A stretch of DNA of 64,000 nt from Bacillota bacterium. GTDB lineage: Bacteria; Bacillota; Clostridia; Oscillospirales; Oscillospiraceae. The notes below the pieces were generated by a model that saw only the letters and a list, made by a program, of their open reading frames with translations, had not been told where the DNA came from and did no database searches. Made by a program: the position numbers and the translations under genes. Where the stretch lies: the NCBI GenBank assembly GCA_028719885.1, contig JAQYLT010000019.1:1-64000 (forward strand), read 5' to 3'. Shown here one piece after another: positions 1 to 8,440 of the stretch (the first letter of the stretch is position 1; each line of letters begins with the position of its first letter).

Positions 1-187
1 CGGTGCAACTGCTTAAGGTAGCTGCGCCTTGTTATGATGCTGTTTTTTGTAATTCTTTGGAGTGTAGTACGCCATTTCCCCAAAAATGAAATCTGCTATT
101 TCAGTAACCCCGTTCTTTTGGATATTGAGCGAAACTCAAGAATTCCGGATGGATTCTACCGGCGAAAGGACGGACGGTAAAAAAATC

Positions 188-215
188 TTGCAATTTTCAA
201 ATCCTGGTTTATACT
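188..215 (+). promoter_or_regulatory. Promoter of the GNAT-like gene
   Basis: TTGCAA at 188-193 and TATACT at 210-215 are separated by 16 bases, a sigma-A-like arrangement just upstream of the coding start at 243. The first 187 bases of the window hold no supported gene. Confidence 0.5.
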
Positions 216-242
216 GTATGAAAGAGCAAGGAGGCATCGCCC

Positions 243-701
243 ATGGAAATCAAGAGACTGAATATGGATTGCCTGAGCGTATCACAGATGGTGGCCCTGG
301 TGGATATTGCCCGGGGAATCTCTGCAGTGCCTCCGGATTGGAATGAGCTGCAGAAAAAGCTCTCCCGGTTTGATGCGTGGGGATTTTTCGACCGGGAAGA
401 GCTGGTGGGCTATGGCCTGGTGAGTGGGGAACGGCCTTATCTCAGCGGCAGTGTTCTGCTTGCGGAGCTGAAATACCGGTGGCAGTATAACCGGGAGCCG
501 GAGATCTGCCGGATGATTTGTCAGCTTTCCCAGCAATACCGGCAGTTGGCACAGATGATGGTCGTGGACATCAACCCCCGGCGGGATTTGAACCTGACGG
601 TGTATCAAAAGCTTGGCTTCAAGCCGTCCATGATACGCAGCCCTCTGGAGCGGGGAAATATGGTGCTGATTTGCCGGATGGATGCCTTGCAGGAGGTTTG
701 A
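243..701 (+). CDS. GNAT-like acetyltransferase domain protein
   Basis: A 152-residue protein with a good AGGAGG site about 8 bases before the ATG. The C-terminal third carries the typical end of a GNAT fold: a hydrophobic strand (MMVVDINP) followed by NLTVYQKLGFKP, which resembles the alpha4-beta6 'YxKLGF' element of N-acetyltransferases. The acetyl-CoA pyrophosphate loop (Q/RxxGxG/A) is not obvious, so the family is inferred from the C-terminus and size, and the substrate is unknown. The gene stands alone with its own promoter and is followed by the tRNA-Ser transcription unit. Confidence 0.55.
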   Translation: MEIKRLNMDCLSVSQMVALVDIARGISAVPPDWNELQKKLSRFDAWGFFDREELVGYGLVSGERPYLSGSVLLAELKYRWQYNREPEICRMICQLSQQYRQLAQMMVVDINPRRDLNLTVYQKLGFKPSMIRSPLERGNMVLICRMDALQEV

Positions 702-710
702 TTTTGGTGC

Positions 711-739
711 TTGACATTTTTGCCGGAATGTGCTAGAAT
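711..739 (+). promoter_or_regulatory. tRNA-Ser promoter
   Basis: TTGACA (711-716), 17-base spacer, TAGAAT (734-739) with a TG one base before the -10, directly upstream of tRNA-Ser(GCT). Confidence 0.75.
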
Positions 740-773
740 ATCTTGGCAATCAGTTGAATATTTCTTTTGATTC

Positions 774-865
774 GGAGTGATACCCAAGAGGCCGAAGGGG
801 CTCCCCTGCTAAGGGAGTAGGCGTCTAAAAAGCGCGCGAGGGTTCAAATCCCTCTCACTCCGCCA
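774..865 (+). tRNA. tRNA-Ser (GCT)
   Basis: A 92-nt type II tRNA. The acceptor GGAGTGA pairs with the sequence before an encoded CCA at 863-865, the anticodon loop is CTGCTAA (GCT), there is a long variable arm, and the T-loop is GGTTCAAATCC. It is the sole product of its transcription unit. Confidence 0.95.
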
Positions 866-870
866 GGATT

Positions 871-903
871 CAGACGTTATCCCTTGGGATGGCGTCTGTT
901 TTT
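871..903 (+). terminator. Intrinsic terminator after tRNA-Ser
   Basis: CAGACGTTATCCC pairs (with G.T wobbles) with GGGATGGCGTCTG around a TTG loop, followed by a run of T. Confidence 0.8.
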
Positions 904-1005
904 CTGCGGCAAACCCCGTAGCTTAAAAGAATTGCCCGCTTGCCAAGGGAAAAAAGATGTGCTATGATGTGCTATGATATGGAAAAAGAGAGAGGAGCGT
1001 CTGTC

Positions 1006-1200
1006 ATGGCTGTTCGACTGAATGAGGATAAGGAAATGGTTCAAACCATCCGGGAGGGCTTAAAACGCACCGGAGGCTACTGCCCCTGCCGGCTGGAACG
1101 GACGGAAGAAAACAAGTGCATGTGCAAGGAGTTCCGGGATCAGATTGCCGATCCGGCGTTCAAGGGCTATTGCCACTGCATGCTCTATTACAAGGATTGA
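1006..1200 (+). CDS. Ferredoxin-thioredoxin reductase catalytic-chain-like protein
   Basis: A 64-residue protein with the six-cysteine pattern of the FTR catalytic chain: CPC (26, 28), CMC (38, 40) and CHC (56, 58), with the typical surroundings GGYCPCR, CMCKEF and GYCHC. In that family four cysteines bind a 4Fe-4S cluster and two form the redox disulfide that reduces thioredoxin. The start at 1006 is chosen for its AGAGGAG site; an upstream in-frame start at 940 would add an unconserved tail. No variable-chain partner is nearby, as is usual for the stand-alone bacterial forms. The electron donor is inferred, not shown. Confidence 0.8.
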   Translation: MAVRLNEDKEMVQTIREGLKRTGGYCPCRLERTEENKCMCKEFRDQIADPAFKGYCHCMLYYKD

Positions 1201-1227
1201 TTTTTCCGGGCCCTCGGGAAAAAAGGG

Positions 1228-1256
1228 TTGACAAATCGAGAAAATGGTGGTATGAT
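1228..1256 (+). promoter_or_regulatory. Promoter of first tRNA-Leu
   Basis: TTGACA at 1228-1233, 17-base spacer, TATGAT at 1251-1256. Near-consensus, as expected for a stable-RNA gene. Confidence 0.85.
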
Positions 1257-1291
1257 ACGGAAGCGCTGAGGGAAACCTCAGAGGCGAATAT

Positions 1292-1379
1292 GGGCGAGTG
1301 GTGGAATTGGTAGACTCGCTAGATTCAGGTTCTAGTGTTCACTGCGGACGTGCGGGTTCAAGTCCCGCCTCGCCCACCA
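1292..1379 (+). tRNA. tRNA-Leu (CAG), copy 1
   Basis: An 88-nt type II tRNA with acceptor GGGCGAG/CTCGCCC, encoded CCA, anticodon CAG in the loop TTCAGGT, a long variable arm and T-loop GGTTCAAGTCC. A hairpin CTGAGG-GAAA-CCTCAG (1266-1281) with a GNRA tetraloop lies just before the mature 5' end. Confidence 0.95.
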
Positions 1380-1380
1380 A

Positions 1381-1409
1381 AAAAGGACATCCGTCTGGAT
1401 GTCCTTTTT
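1381..1409 (+). terminator. Intrinsic terminator after tRNA-Leu copy 1
   Basis: AAAAGGACATCC / GGATGTCCTTTT, a perfect 12-bp stem with loop GTCT and a T tail. Confidence 0.9.
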
Positions 1410-1442
1410 ATTTTCCCTTTGGAAGTATTTTGAAAAAAACTG

Positions 1443-1471
1443 TTGACAAATATCTGATTCGATGTTATTAT
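1443..1471 (+). promoter_or_regulatory. Promoter of second tRNA-Leu
   Basis: TTGACA at 1443-1448, 17-base spacer, TATTAT at 1466-1471. The promoter sequence differs from that of copy 1 although the leader and tRNA are repeated. Confidence 0.85.
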
Positions 1472-1506
1472 ACATGAGCGCTGAGGGAAACCTCAGAAGC
1501 GAATAT

Positions 1507-1594
1507 GGGCGAGTGGTGGAATTGGTAGACTCGCTAGATTCAGGTTCTAGTGTTCACTGCGGACGTGCGGGTTCAAGTCCCGCCTCGCCCACCA
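1507..1594 (+). tRNA. tRNA-Leu (CAG), copy 2
   Basis: Identical in sequence to the copy at 1292-1379, 215 bases downstream. The GAAA-tetraloop leader hairpin is repeated too (1481-1496). Encoded CCA at 1592-1594. Confidence 0.95.
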
Positions 1595-1595
1595 T

Positions 1596-1625
1596 AAAAA
1601 AGACATCCATTAGGGTGTCTTTTTT
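1596..1625 (+). terminator. Intrinsic terminator after tRNA-Leu copy 2
   Basis: AAAAAAGACATCC pairs with GGGTGTCTTTTTT (one wobble) around an ATTA loop. Confidence 0.85.
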
Positions 1626-1767
1626 TGTTGCATTTTTCCGCCGCTTTTGCGCTACCTTTTTAATACGAAAAAGGAATTGCTTCCTTAGGTGACAAAAGCT
1701 TTCGATGCCACTCGGGTTAGAATGAGGATTGAAAAACATCATGATGCACAAAAAAGAGAAATTGCCC

Positions 1768-1795
1768 TTGCAAAACCCCAACGTTTTGGTACAAT
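1768..1795 (+). promoter_or_regulatory. Promoter of the 5'-nucleotidase gene
   Basis: TTGCAA (1768-1773), 16 bases, TACAAT (1790-1795), upstream of the 1859 start. Confidence 0.5.
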
Positions 1796-1858
1796 AAGAT
1801 CAGAGCTCTCAGCGCACTGACTGAGAGTTTAAACAAGATGAAAAGGAGCGATGCACAA

Positions 1859-3535
1859 ATGAAACGAATTCTCGGTTTGGTTCTGGCAATGGCGATGCTG
1901 CTGTCCCTGACAGGTGTTGTCTTTGCGGAATCGGAACAGCCCGCCCTCCAAAAGGACGTGGTGGTGCTTTTTACCAGCGATGTGCACTGCGGCATTGACC
2001 AGGGGTTCGGCTATGCCGGGCTTGCGGCCATCCGTCAGAGCATGGAGGAGGCCGGCAACCATGTGGTGCTGGTGGACAACGGCGATTCCATCCAGGGAGA
2101 GCCCATCGGTACCATGACCACCGGTGAGGCGCTCATCGAGCTGATGAACACCGTGGGCTACGACCTGGCCATCCCCGGCAACCATGAGTTTGACTATGGC
2201 ATGGATCGGTTCCTGGAGCTGACGGAAAAGGCCAGCTTCCCCTACATCAGCGCCAACTTCAATAAGGACGGCAAGCTGGTGTTCGCCCCCTATCTCATAA
2301 AGGAATTCGACGGCGTGAAGATCGCCTTTGTGGGTATCACCACCCCCAAGACCATCACCACCTCTACGCCCAAGTATTTCCAGGACGAGAACGGCAACTT
2401 CATCTATGGCTTCATGCAGGATGAGACCGGTGAAAAGCTCTATGCTGCCGTTCAGAGTGCAGTGGATGCGGCCCGGGAGGAGGGTGCATCTTATGTGGTT
2501 GCCCTGGGCCACCTGGGCAATGAGGAAGCATGTGCGCCCTGGACCTATGCGGATGTGATTGGCAATACCACCGGCATTGATGCTCTGCTGGACGGTCACA
2601 GCCACGATACCGATCAGGTGGAGCTGCTGAACAAGGATGGCCAGACTGTGCTGCGCTCCGGCTGCGGCACGAAGCTGGCCGGTGTTGGCTGCCTCCGCAT
2701 TGGCAAGGACGGCAAGCTGTCCACCGAGCTGTTCCTGTGGAACAACAAAACCGCTGCCCCCGATCTGCTGGGCATTCGCAATGATGTCTACACAGCCGTG
2801 GAGGCAGCCCAGGCGGCGCTGAGCGAAAAACTGTCTGAAGTGGTTGCGAAGACCGCCGTGGAACTGACCATCAACGATCCCGTTGCCACCAAGGACGATG
2901 GTTCTCCCATCCGCATTGTGCGTCGGGCAGAGACCAACCTGGGTGACCTGTGCGCCGATGCTTACCGTGTGCTCTCCGGTGCGGACATTGCTTTCGTCAA
3001 CGGCGGTGGCATCCGTACCTCTATCAAAGAGGGCGACATTACCCTGAACGACATTCTCAAGGTCCATCCTTTTGGCAACGCCATGTGCGTCATTGAGGTT
3101 ACCGGCCAGCAGATCCTGGATGCTCTGGAGTGGGGCGCCCGGGCAGTGCCCAGCGAAAACGGCGGCTTCCTCCAGGTCTCCGGCCTGACCTATGAGATTC
3201 ACACTTACATCGAATCTACCGCCAAGGCAGACGAGAATACCATGTTTGCCGGTGTGGAGGGAGAGTACCGGGTCAAGAATGTGATGGTTGGCGATGAGCC
3301 GTTGGATCTGGAAAAGACCTATACCCTGGCTTCCCACAACTACATGCTCAAGAACGGCGGCGACGGCTTCTCCATGTTCGGCGGCTGCAAGGTGCTCCAG
3401 GATGAAGTGATGCTGGATAACCAGGTGCTCATCAACTACATCACCGGCGTTCTGGACGGCGTGGTCGGCGAGGAGTACGCCAATCCCTACGGCGAGGGCA
3501 GGATCGTAGCCGTGGAGGAAGCCCCCGCTGCATAA
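1859..3535 (+). CDS. Secreted 5'-nucleotidase / 2',3'-cyclic phosphodiesterase family metallophosphoesterase
   Basis: A 558-residue exported enzyme. It opens with a signal peptide (MKRILGLVLAMAMLLSL, cleavage near VFA-ES). The calcineurin-like metal site is visible in order as SDVHCG, DNGDSIQG, GNHEFDYG, a GHLG histidine and DGHSHD. The C-terminal 5'-nucleotidase domain shows ETNLGDLCAD, NGGGIR and the substrate-stacking region NGGDGFSMF. The family hydrolyses extracellular nucleotides to nucleosides plus phosphate. Start 1859 is preferred over 1838 because AAGGAG at 1843-1848 is correctly spaced for it. No LPXTG anchor is seen, so it is probably free or loosely bound. Monocistronic; substrate range is inferred. 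Confidence 0.88.
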   Translation: MKRILGLVLAMAMLLSLTGVVFAESEQPALQKDVVVLFTSDVHCGIDQGFGYAGLAAIRQSMEEAGNHVVLVDNGDSIQGEPIGTMTTGEALIELMNTVGYDLAIPGNHEFDYGMDRFLELTEKASFPYISANFNKDGKLVFAPYLIKEFDGVKIAFVGITTPKTITTSTPKYFQDENGNFIYGFMQDETGEKLYAAVQSAVDAAREEGASYVVALGHLGNEEACAPWTYADVIGNTTGIDALLDGHSHDTDQVELLNKDGQTVLRSGCGTKLAGVGCLRIGKDGKLSTELFLWNNKTAAPDLLGIRNDVYTAVEAAQAALSEKLSEVVAKTAVELTINDPVATKDDGSPIRIVRRAETNLGDLCADAYRVLSGADIAFVNGGGIRTSIKEGDITLNDILKVHPFGNAMCVIEVTGQQILDALEWGARAVPSENGGFLQVSGLTYEIHTYIESTAKADENTMFAGVEGEYRVKNVMVGDEPLDLEKTYTLASHNYMLKNGGDGFSMFGGCKVLQDEVMLDNQVLINYITGVLDGVVGEEYANPYGEGRIVAVEEAPAA

Positions 3536-3604
3536 TATCCTTTGCGAAATCCCTGACCAATTCCATTTCTTCCTCTGAAAAAGCGAAAAAATATGAAAAA
3601 ACAC

Positions 3605-3633
3605 TTGATTTTCTAAAGACCATATGCTAGAAT
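3605..3633 (+). promoter_or_regulatory. rplS promoter
   Basis: TTGATT (3605-3610), 17 bases, TAGAAT (3628-3633), about 80 bases before the L19 start. The roughly 65-nt untranslated leader (about 3640-3705) sits where the Firmicutes L19 leader RNA is found; the fold was not verified. Confidence 0.6.
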
Positions 3634-3712
3634 AAGTCGGTCTGAAATCAAGGTGCGTCCTCTGCCACGGAATTGTGGGTATGAACGCCTAATATTTAAG
3701 GAGGACAAAGAA

Positions 3713-4054
3713 ATGGATCTTGTTAAGGCTCTCAACAGCCAGTACATGAAGGAAGAGCTGCCCGAAGTTCGGGTGGGCGACACCGTTCGTGTACACGTTC
3801 GTATCAAGGAAGGCTCCCGTGAGCGTATCCAGGTTTTCGAGGGTACCGTCATTGCCCGTAAGCACGGCGGCATCGGCGAGACCATCACCGTCCGTCGTAT
3901 TTCCTACGGTGTCGGCTGCGAGAAGGTCTTCCCCCTGCATTCTCCTAATGTGGCCATGATCGAAACCGTCCGCAAGGGCAAGGTTCGTCGCGCCAAGCTG
4001 TACTACCTGCGTGGTCGCTTCGGCAAGGCTGCCAAGATCAAGGAGAACGTCTAA
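3713..4054 (+). CDS. rplS: 50S ribosomal protein L19
   Basis: A 113-residue protein, normal length for L19. It has the characteristic [12 protein letters not shown] segment, the [18 protein letters not shown] stretch and the basic end [14 protein letters not shown]19 sits at the interface of the two ribosomal subunits. The start at 3713 has an AAGGAGG site at 3699-3705; the upstream in-frame start would put leader RNA into the protein. It has its own promoter and a terminator at 4068-4096. Confidence 0.97.
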   Translation: MDLVKALNSQYMKEELPEVRVGDTVRVHVRIKEGSRERIQVFEGTVIARKHGGIGETITVRRISYGVGCEKVFPLHSPNVAMIETVRKGKVRRAKLYYLRGRFGKAAKIKENV

Positions 4055-4067
4055 TTCCAAACCGTAT

Positions 4068-4096
4068 AAAAAGAGAGGGCTGGTCCCTCTCTTTTT
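4068..4096 (+). terminator. Intrinsic terminator after rplS
   Basis: AAAAAGAGAGGG / CCCTCTCTTTTT, 12-bp stem ending in T5. Confidence 0.9.
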
Positions 4097-4189
4097 ATTT
4101 TGAAAAATTTCTTCCGAATTGTGGAAATATGTGAAAGAATATGATACAATCGAAAAAGTATCTTCTGGATCAGAAAGGACATTTTTGAT

Positions 4190-4819
4190 ATGTTTGCAAG
4201 AAAGAACGGCGCCGAAGCCGCAGCCTCCGAAAAAAAGAAAGAAGCACCCAAGTACACCTGGCAGCAGAATGTAACGCTGTATCTGCACGACATTGTTTAC
4301 ATGCTGGTGGTGGTGATGCTCCTGCTGATGCTGTTCTTCCGCATCATTGTGGTGGACGGCCCCTCCATGGAGAATACCCTGCTCAATGGGGACTATATGC
4401 TCTTGGTGAGCAATCTGTTCTATAAAAATCCCCAGTATGGCGATGTGGTGGTCATCAGCAAGCAGGCTTATGACAACGGAAAGCCCATCGTCAAGCGGGT
4501 CATCGCCACCGAGGGACAAGAGGTGGACATCGATTTCGATGCCGGCGTGGTGTATGTGGACGAGGTGGCCCTGGAGGAGCCCTATACCAAAACCCTCACC
4601 ACCCTGAAAGAGGGGAACATCTTCCCTCAGACCGTGGAGCCCGGGTGCGTGTTTGTCATGGGTGACAACCGGAATAATTCCAAGGACAGCCGTTCCTTGC
4701 AGATCGGCCAGGTGGATAAACGGGAGCTGCTGGGCAAGGTGTTTTTCATCCTGTTCCCCGGCACTGGGATGAATAACAGTCAGGAAAGAGACTTCCATCG
4801 AATTGGAGCGGTGAAATGA
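4190..4819 (+). CDS. lepB: Signal peptidase I
   Basis: A 209-residue type I signal peptidase. It has a charged cytoplasmic tail, one membrane segment (about residues 35-55), the catalytic Ser59 in GPSMENTL, the general base Lys102 in IVKRVIATEG and the conserved MGDNRNNSKDSR box. It removes signal peptides at the outer face of the membrane, presumably including that of the upstream nucleotidase. It overlaps ylqF by four bases (ATGA), so the two are probably translationally coupled in a lepB-ylqF-rnhB-yraN-dipeptidase run. Confidence 0.95.
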   Translation: MFARKNGAEAAASEKKKEAPKYTWQQNVTLYLHDIVYMLVVVMLLLMLFFRIIVVDGPSMENTLLNGDYMLLVSNLFYKNPQYGDVVVISKQAYDNGKPIVKRVIATEGQEVDIDFDAGVVYVDEVALEEPYTKTLTTLKEGNIFPQTVEPGCVFVMGDNRNNSKDSRSLQIGQVDKRELLGKVFFILFPGTGMNNSQERDFHRIGAVK

Positions 4820-5682
4820 CGGAGCATATGAATATTCAGTGGTATCCCGGCCACATGACCAAAACCCGCCGGCAGATCGAGGCGGATTTGAAGCAGGTGG
4901 ATGCGGTGTGTGAGATCGTGGATGCCCGGATCCCCATTTCCAGCCGCAATCCGGATATCGATTCCATCTGCGGCCAGAAGCCCAGAATCATTGTGCTGAA
5001 CCGGATGGATTTGGCGGACCCCGCTGCCACAAAAAAGTGGCGGGAGTATTTCCGCAGCCGGGGAATGGCGGTTCTGGCCACCGACTGCAAGAGCCGACAG
5101 GGAATCGCCGAATTCACTCCCGCAGCCAGGGCGGCCTGTGCCGAAAAGCTGGAGCGGGACGCTGCCCGGGGGATGAACCGCCCTCTGCGGGTGATGGTTG
5201 TGGGGATTCCCAATGTGGGAAAATCCACACTGATCAACCAGATTTCCGGCCGCAAGGGTGCCAAGGCGGAAAACCGTCCCGGCGTCACCCGGGGCAAGCA
5301 GTGGGTCACCGTGGATTCCGGTCTGCTGCTGCTGGATACGCCGGGAATTCTCTGGCCCAAATTTGAGGACCCTCAGGTGGGAATGATGCTGGCCTTCACC
5401 GGCGCGGTGAAGGAGGGCGTGATCGACCTGGAGGAGCTTTCCTGCCGCCTGATGGAGCTGCTGCTGAAATACTATCCCCAGGTGCTGCTGGAGCGCTACA
5501 AGGTGGAGGCAGAGCCCGGTACCCCCGGCTATGCGCTGCTGGAAATGGCGGGAAGAAAACGGGGTTTCCTCCTCCGGGGAGGAGAAGTCCACACGGAGCG
5601 GATGGCCAAGGTGCTGATGGATGAATTCCGCAGCGGAAAGTTGGGGAAATTCACCCTGGAAATGCCGGAGGATGTGCAGTGA
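4816..5682 (+). CDS. rbgA: Ribosome biogenesis GTPase YlqF/RbgA
   Basis: A circularly permuted GTPase of 288 residues. It begins with IQWYPGHMTKTRR, with G4 (LNRMDL) before G1 (GIPNVGKST), then G2/G3 as RPGVTRGKQW and LLDTPGI, and a C-terminal RNA-binding helical domain. RbgA promotes late assembly of the 50S subunit. Two starts are possible: 4816, overlapping lepB, and 4828, which gives the usual MNIQWYPG beginning; 4816 keeps the ATGA coupling. The neighbourhood lepB-ylqF-rnhB is standard for Firmicutes. Confidence 0.94.
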   Translation: MTEHMNIQWYPGHMTKTRRQIEADLKQVDAVCEIVDARIPISSRNPDIDSICGQKPRIIVLNRMDLADPAATKKWREYFRSRGMAVLATDCKSRQGIAEFTPAARAACAEKLERDAARGMNRPLRVMVVGIPNVGKSTLINQISGRKGAKAENRPGVTRGKQWVTVDSGLLLLDTPGILWPKFEDPQVGMMLAFTGAVKEGVIDLEELSCRLMELLLKYYPQVLLERYKVEAEPGTPGYALLEMAGRKRGFLLRGGEVHTERMAKVLMDEFRSGKLGKFTLEMPEDVQ

Positions 5683-6293
5683 TGGAAGAGAGTATGTGGG
5701 AAATCGAAGACGAAAATTATTCTGAAGGCTTTGAGATCATCTGCGGCGTGGACGAAGCCGGCCGGGGCCCCCTGGCGGGACCTGTGTACGCGGCGGCGGT
5801 CATTCTGCCGAAGCATCTGCAAATCCCCGGACTGAACGACAGTAAAAAGCTTTCCGACAAGCGCCGCCGGGAGCTGTATCCTGTCATCTGTGATCAGGCC
5901 CTTGCCTATGGCATCGGCTTTGCCACAGAGCAGGAAATTGACGAAATCAATATTTTGCAGGCCACCTTTCTGGCCATGGAGCGGGCAATGGCTCAGCTGA
6001 AAATCCGCCCCGATCTGGCCCTGATCGATGGCAACCGGCAGAAGGATTTTGGCCTGCCGGTGAAAACCATTGTAAAAGGGGACAGCCGCAGCGCCAATAT
6101 CGCGGCGGCCTCCGTCCTGGCAAAGGTAAGCCGGGATGACTGGATGATTGCCATGGCGGAAAAGTATCCGGAGTATGGCTTTGAAGTCCACAAGGGCTAT
6201 GGCACCCGGGCTCACTATCAGGCACTGGAGGCCTACGGCCCCAGCCCCATCCACCGGATGTCCTTTCTGAAAAAGTTTTATGGGGAGAAATAA
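5679..6293 (+). CDS. rnhB: Ribonuclease HII
   Basis: About 204 residues. The active-site signature GVDEAGRGPLAGP, the LNDSKKLS motif, the acidic ALIDGN and the DSRSANIAAASVLAKVSRD block are all present. RNase HII cuts RNA in RNA-DNA hybrids and removes single misincorporated ribonucleotides. The start is GTG 5679 or ATG 5682, both overlapping the ylqF stop. It overlaps yraN by 14 bases. Confidence 0.95.
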   Translation: MMEESMWEIEDENYSEGFEIICGVDEAGRGPLAGPVYAAAVILPKHLQIPGLNDSKKLSDKRRRELYPVICDQALAYGIGFATEQEIDEINILQATFLAMERAMAQLKIRPDLALIDGNRQKDFGLPVKTIVKGDSRSANIAAASVLAKVSRDDWMIAMAEKYPEYGFEVHKGYGTRAHYQALEAYGPSPIHRMSFLKKFYGEK

Positions 6294-6645
6294 CCTGCTG
6301 GGCGCCTGGGGGGAGGCCCTTGCGGCGGATTACCTGCGGAAAAAGCACTATTCCATTCTGGAAAGTAATTTCCGCACCCGAATGGGGGAGATTGACCTCA
6401 TTGCGGCGGACCGGCGCTATCTGGTTTTTGTAGAGGTCAAGCTGCGTAAGAATGCCGATTTTGCCATGGCCCGGGAATTTGTGGATTCCGGAAAGCAGCG
6501 TCGGATTCGCACCGTCGCCGGCTTCTACCTGGCCAGTCATCCCACCAGCCTGCAGCCCCGGTTTGACGTTATTGAAATATACGCGCCGGAGGGCTTGGAA
6601 ACCCGCCGCCCCACCATCAATCATTTGGAGGATGCTTTTCAATGA
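6280..6645 (+). CDS. yraN: YraN family (UPF0102) predicted nuclease
   Basis: A 121-residue UPF0102 protein with the features LGAWGEALAADYL, GEIDLIAAD and VFVEVKLRK. The E-D-ExK pattern matches a Holliday-junction-resolvase-like nuclease fold. The cellular role of this family is unsettled. The start lies inside rnhB, and the stop overlaps the next ATG by four bases, so it is firmly within the operon. Confidence 0.9.
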   Translation: MGRNNLLGAWGEALAADYLRKKHYSILESNFRTRMGEIDLIAADRRYLVFVEVKLRKNADFAMAREFVDSGKQRRIRTVAGFYLASHPTSLQPRFDVIEIYAPEGLETRRPTINHLEDAFQ

Positions 6646-7595
6646 ACATACCCGTATTTGACCTGCATTGCGACACGGCCCTGACCTTGCTGGGGGAAAC
6701 CCGCAATGAGGCAGGGAGCCTGAAAAAGAACGAGCTGCATATCGATTTGGAGCGGGCGGCCAAGTTGGAGGCCTACTGCCAGTGCTTTGCCTGCTTTACC
6801 ACCCCCATGATGCAGGAGTGGAACAAGCTTTCTCCCATTGTGATTTTTGAGCGGGAGCTGGCCACCATCCAGCGGGAGGTGGATAAAAACAAACGGCTGA
6901 TTTCTTTTGCCTACAGCATGGCAGAGGTGGAGGCCAACCGGGAAAAGGGAAAAATGTCCGCCTTGCTGACCATCGAGGGCCCTGCGGGGTTTGACTTTGA
7001 CCCGGAGCTGCTGGAAAACCTTTACCAAATCGGTTTCCGGGCCTCCACCCTAGGCTGGAACGAGCAGAATGTACTTACCGGCTCCAACGTGACCGGCGGC
7101 GGTTTGACGGACAAGGGCAGGGAATACCTGAAAGAGGCCCAGCGTCTGGGTATGCTGGTGGATGTGAGCCATATCAGTGATGAGGCCTTCTGGGACATTA
7201 TGGACTGCACCCAGGCTCCGGTCATTGCCTCCCATTCCAACAGCCGGGCCCTCTGCGGCCACAGCCGAAACTTAACCGATGACATGTTCCGGGCCATCTG
7301 CCAAACCGGCGGCGTGGCGGGCATCAATCAGTTCGCGGAGTTCCTGGGGGAAGCTCCCACCCTGGATACCGTCTGTGACCATATTTTTCATTTCCTGGAA
7401 TTGGACCCCACCGGCAAGCACATTGCCCTGGGGGGCGATCTGGATGGCTGCGAGCAGCTCTCCCAGGGCTTTGAGGGGATTCAGAGCTATCCGGTTCTGG
7501 CAGATCGCTTGCTGGAGCGGGGGCTTGGCGAGGCCATGGTCCGGGATATTTTCTGGAACAACGCGCTGAATATGTTCCGCAGTGTGGAAAGGTAA
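6642..7595 (+). CDS. Membrane-dipeptidase family (M19) peptidase
   Basis: A 317-residue renal-dipeptidase-type zinc enzyme. The zinc ligands appear as DLHCDT near the N-terminus, TIEGPAG, DVSHISDEAFWD, SHSNSRAL and the GGDLDG block. The family hydrolyses dipeptides, often of D-amino acids. No signal peptide or lipobox is seen, so it is cytoplasmic here. ATGA overlap with yraN suggests co-translation. Confidence 0.9.
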   Translation: MNIPVFDLHCDTALTLLGETRNEAGSLKKNELHIDLERAAKLEAYCQCFACFTTPMMQEWNKLSPIVIFERELATIQREVDKNKRLISFAYSMAEVEANREKGKMSALLTIEGPAGFDFDPELLENLYQIGFRASTLGWNEQNVLTGSNVTGGGLTDKGREYLKEAQRLGMLVDVSHISDEAFWDIMDCTQAPVIASHSNSRALCGHSRNLTDDMFRAICQTGGVAGINQFAEFLGEAPTLDTVCDHIFHFLELDPTGKHIALGGDLDGCEQLSQGFEGIQSYPVLADRLLERGLGEAMVRDIFWNNALNMFRSVER

Positions 7596-7615
7596 TTTTG
7601 AAAAGGAGGTGTCCC

Positions 7616-8305
7616 ATGGCGCTTTACGCCATCGGCGACTTGCATTTGTGCCTTGGCGCACCCAAACCCATGGATGTGTTCGGAGGCGCCTGGGTGGGCT
7701 ATATGGAGAAGCTCCGGCAGGGGATGGGCGTCATCACGCCGGAGGACACCACGGTCCTCATGGGGGATTTGAGCTGGGCCCTGGACTTGGAGTCGGCAAA
7801 AGCGGATTTTGCCTGGATTCATTCCATTCCAGGCAGAAAGATCATCCTCAAGGGCAACCATGATTACTGGTGGTCCACCGCCGCCAAATTTCAAAAATTC
7901 TGCCAGGATAATCAGTTCACCGATATGCATATCCTGAATAACAACTGCTTCCAATATGGTGGCTATGCCATCTGCGGCACAAGGGGCTGGTATTACGAAG
8001 AGAAGCGGGGCACCCCCCACGACGAAAAGATTTTTAAACGGGAGCTGATCCGTCTGGAAGCCTCGCTGAAGGCGGCGGGGGAGCTGCCCAAGCTGGTGTT
8101 TCTCCATTACCCGCCCAGAAACAAGGCCTATGAGTGCCCGGAGATTTTGGAGCTGCTTCAGCGCTATGAGGTCCGGCGCTGCTTTTACGGCCATCTGCAC
8201 GGACCCAGCCATAAGCTTGCCCTGGAGGGAATCTGGGATGGGGTGGAATATGCCCTGCTGGCAGCAGATTTCATAAATTTTATGCCCCAAAAGATTCTTC
8301 CTTAG
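7616..8305 (+). CDS. Calcineurin-like metallophosphoesterase
   Basis: A 229-residue phosphoesterase: GDLHLCLG, MGDLSWALD, LKGNHDYWW, FLHYPP and FYGHLHG give the full dimetal site of the family. The start 7616 is fixed by AAAGGAGG at 7602-7609; the in-frame codon at 7598 lies upstream of that site. The physiological substrate is unknown. It is 20 bases downstream of the dipeptidase and ends the operon before the tig promoter. Confidence 0.88.
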   Translation: MALYAIGDLHLCLGAPKPMDVFGGAWVGYMEKLRQGMGVITPEDTTVLMGDLSWALDLESAKADFAWIHSIPGRKIILKGNHDYWWSTAAKFQKFCQDNQFTDMHILNNNCFQYGGYAICGTRGWYYEEKRGTPHDEKIFKRELIRLEASLKAAGELPKLVFLHYPPRNKAYECPEILELLQRYEVRRCFYGHLHGPSHKLALEGIWDGVEYALLAADFINFMPQKILP

Positions 8306-8343
8306 AAATATTGTGAAATATCAGAAAACTTTTCAGAAATGTG

Positions 8344-8372
8344 TGGACAACCCACATTTTATTTGATAGAAT
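8344..8372 (+). promoter_or_regulatory. tig promoter
   Basis: TGGACA (8344-8349), 17 bases, TAGAAT (8367-8372). Confidence 0.55.
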
Positions 8373-8440
8373 ATATCGGCTGAATCAAAAAGATAGAGAA
8401 AGGCGCTGCTTTGCAGTCCAATTTAGGAGGAATAACGCAA

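Noticed and set aside
1554..1781. A minus-strand frame ending GEAGLEPARPQ
   Set aside because: This ending is the known translation of a tRNA-Leu 3' half read in reverse; it is not a protein.
1829..3604. A 591-codon frame on the minus strand
   Set aside because: It is antisense to the 5'-nucleotidase gene, which has clear family motifs, signal peptide and ribosome site; the antisense frame is a codon-bias artefact.
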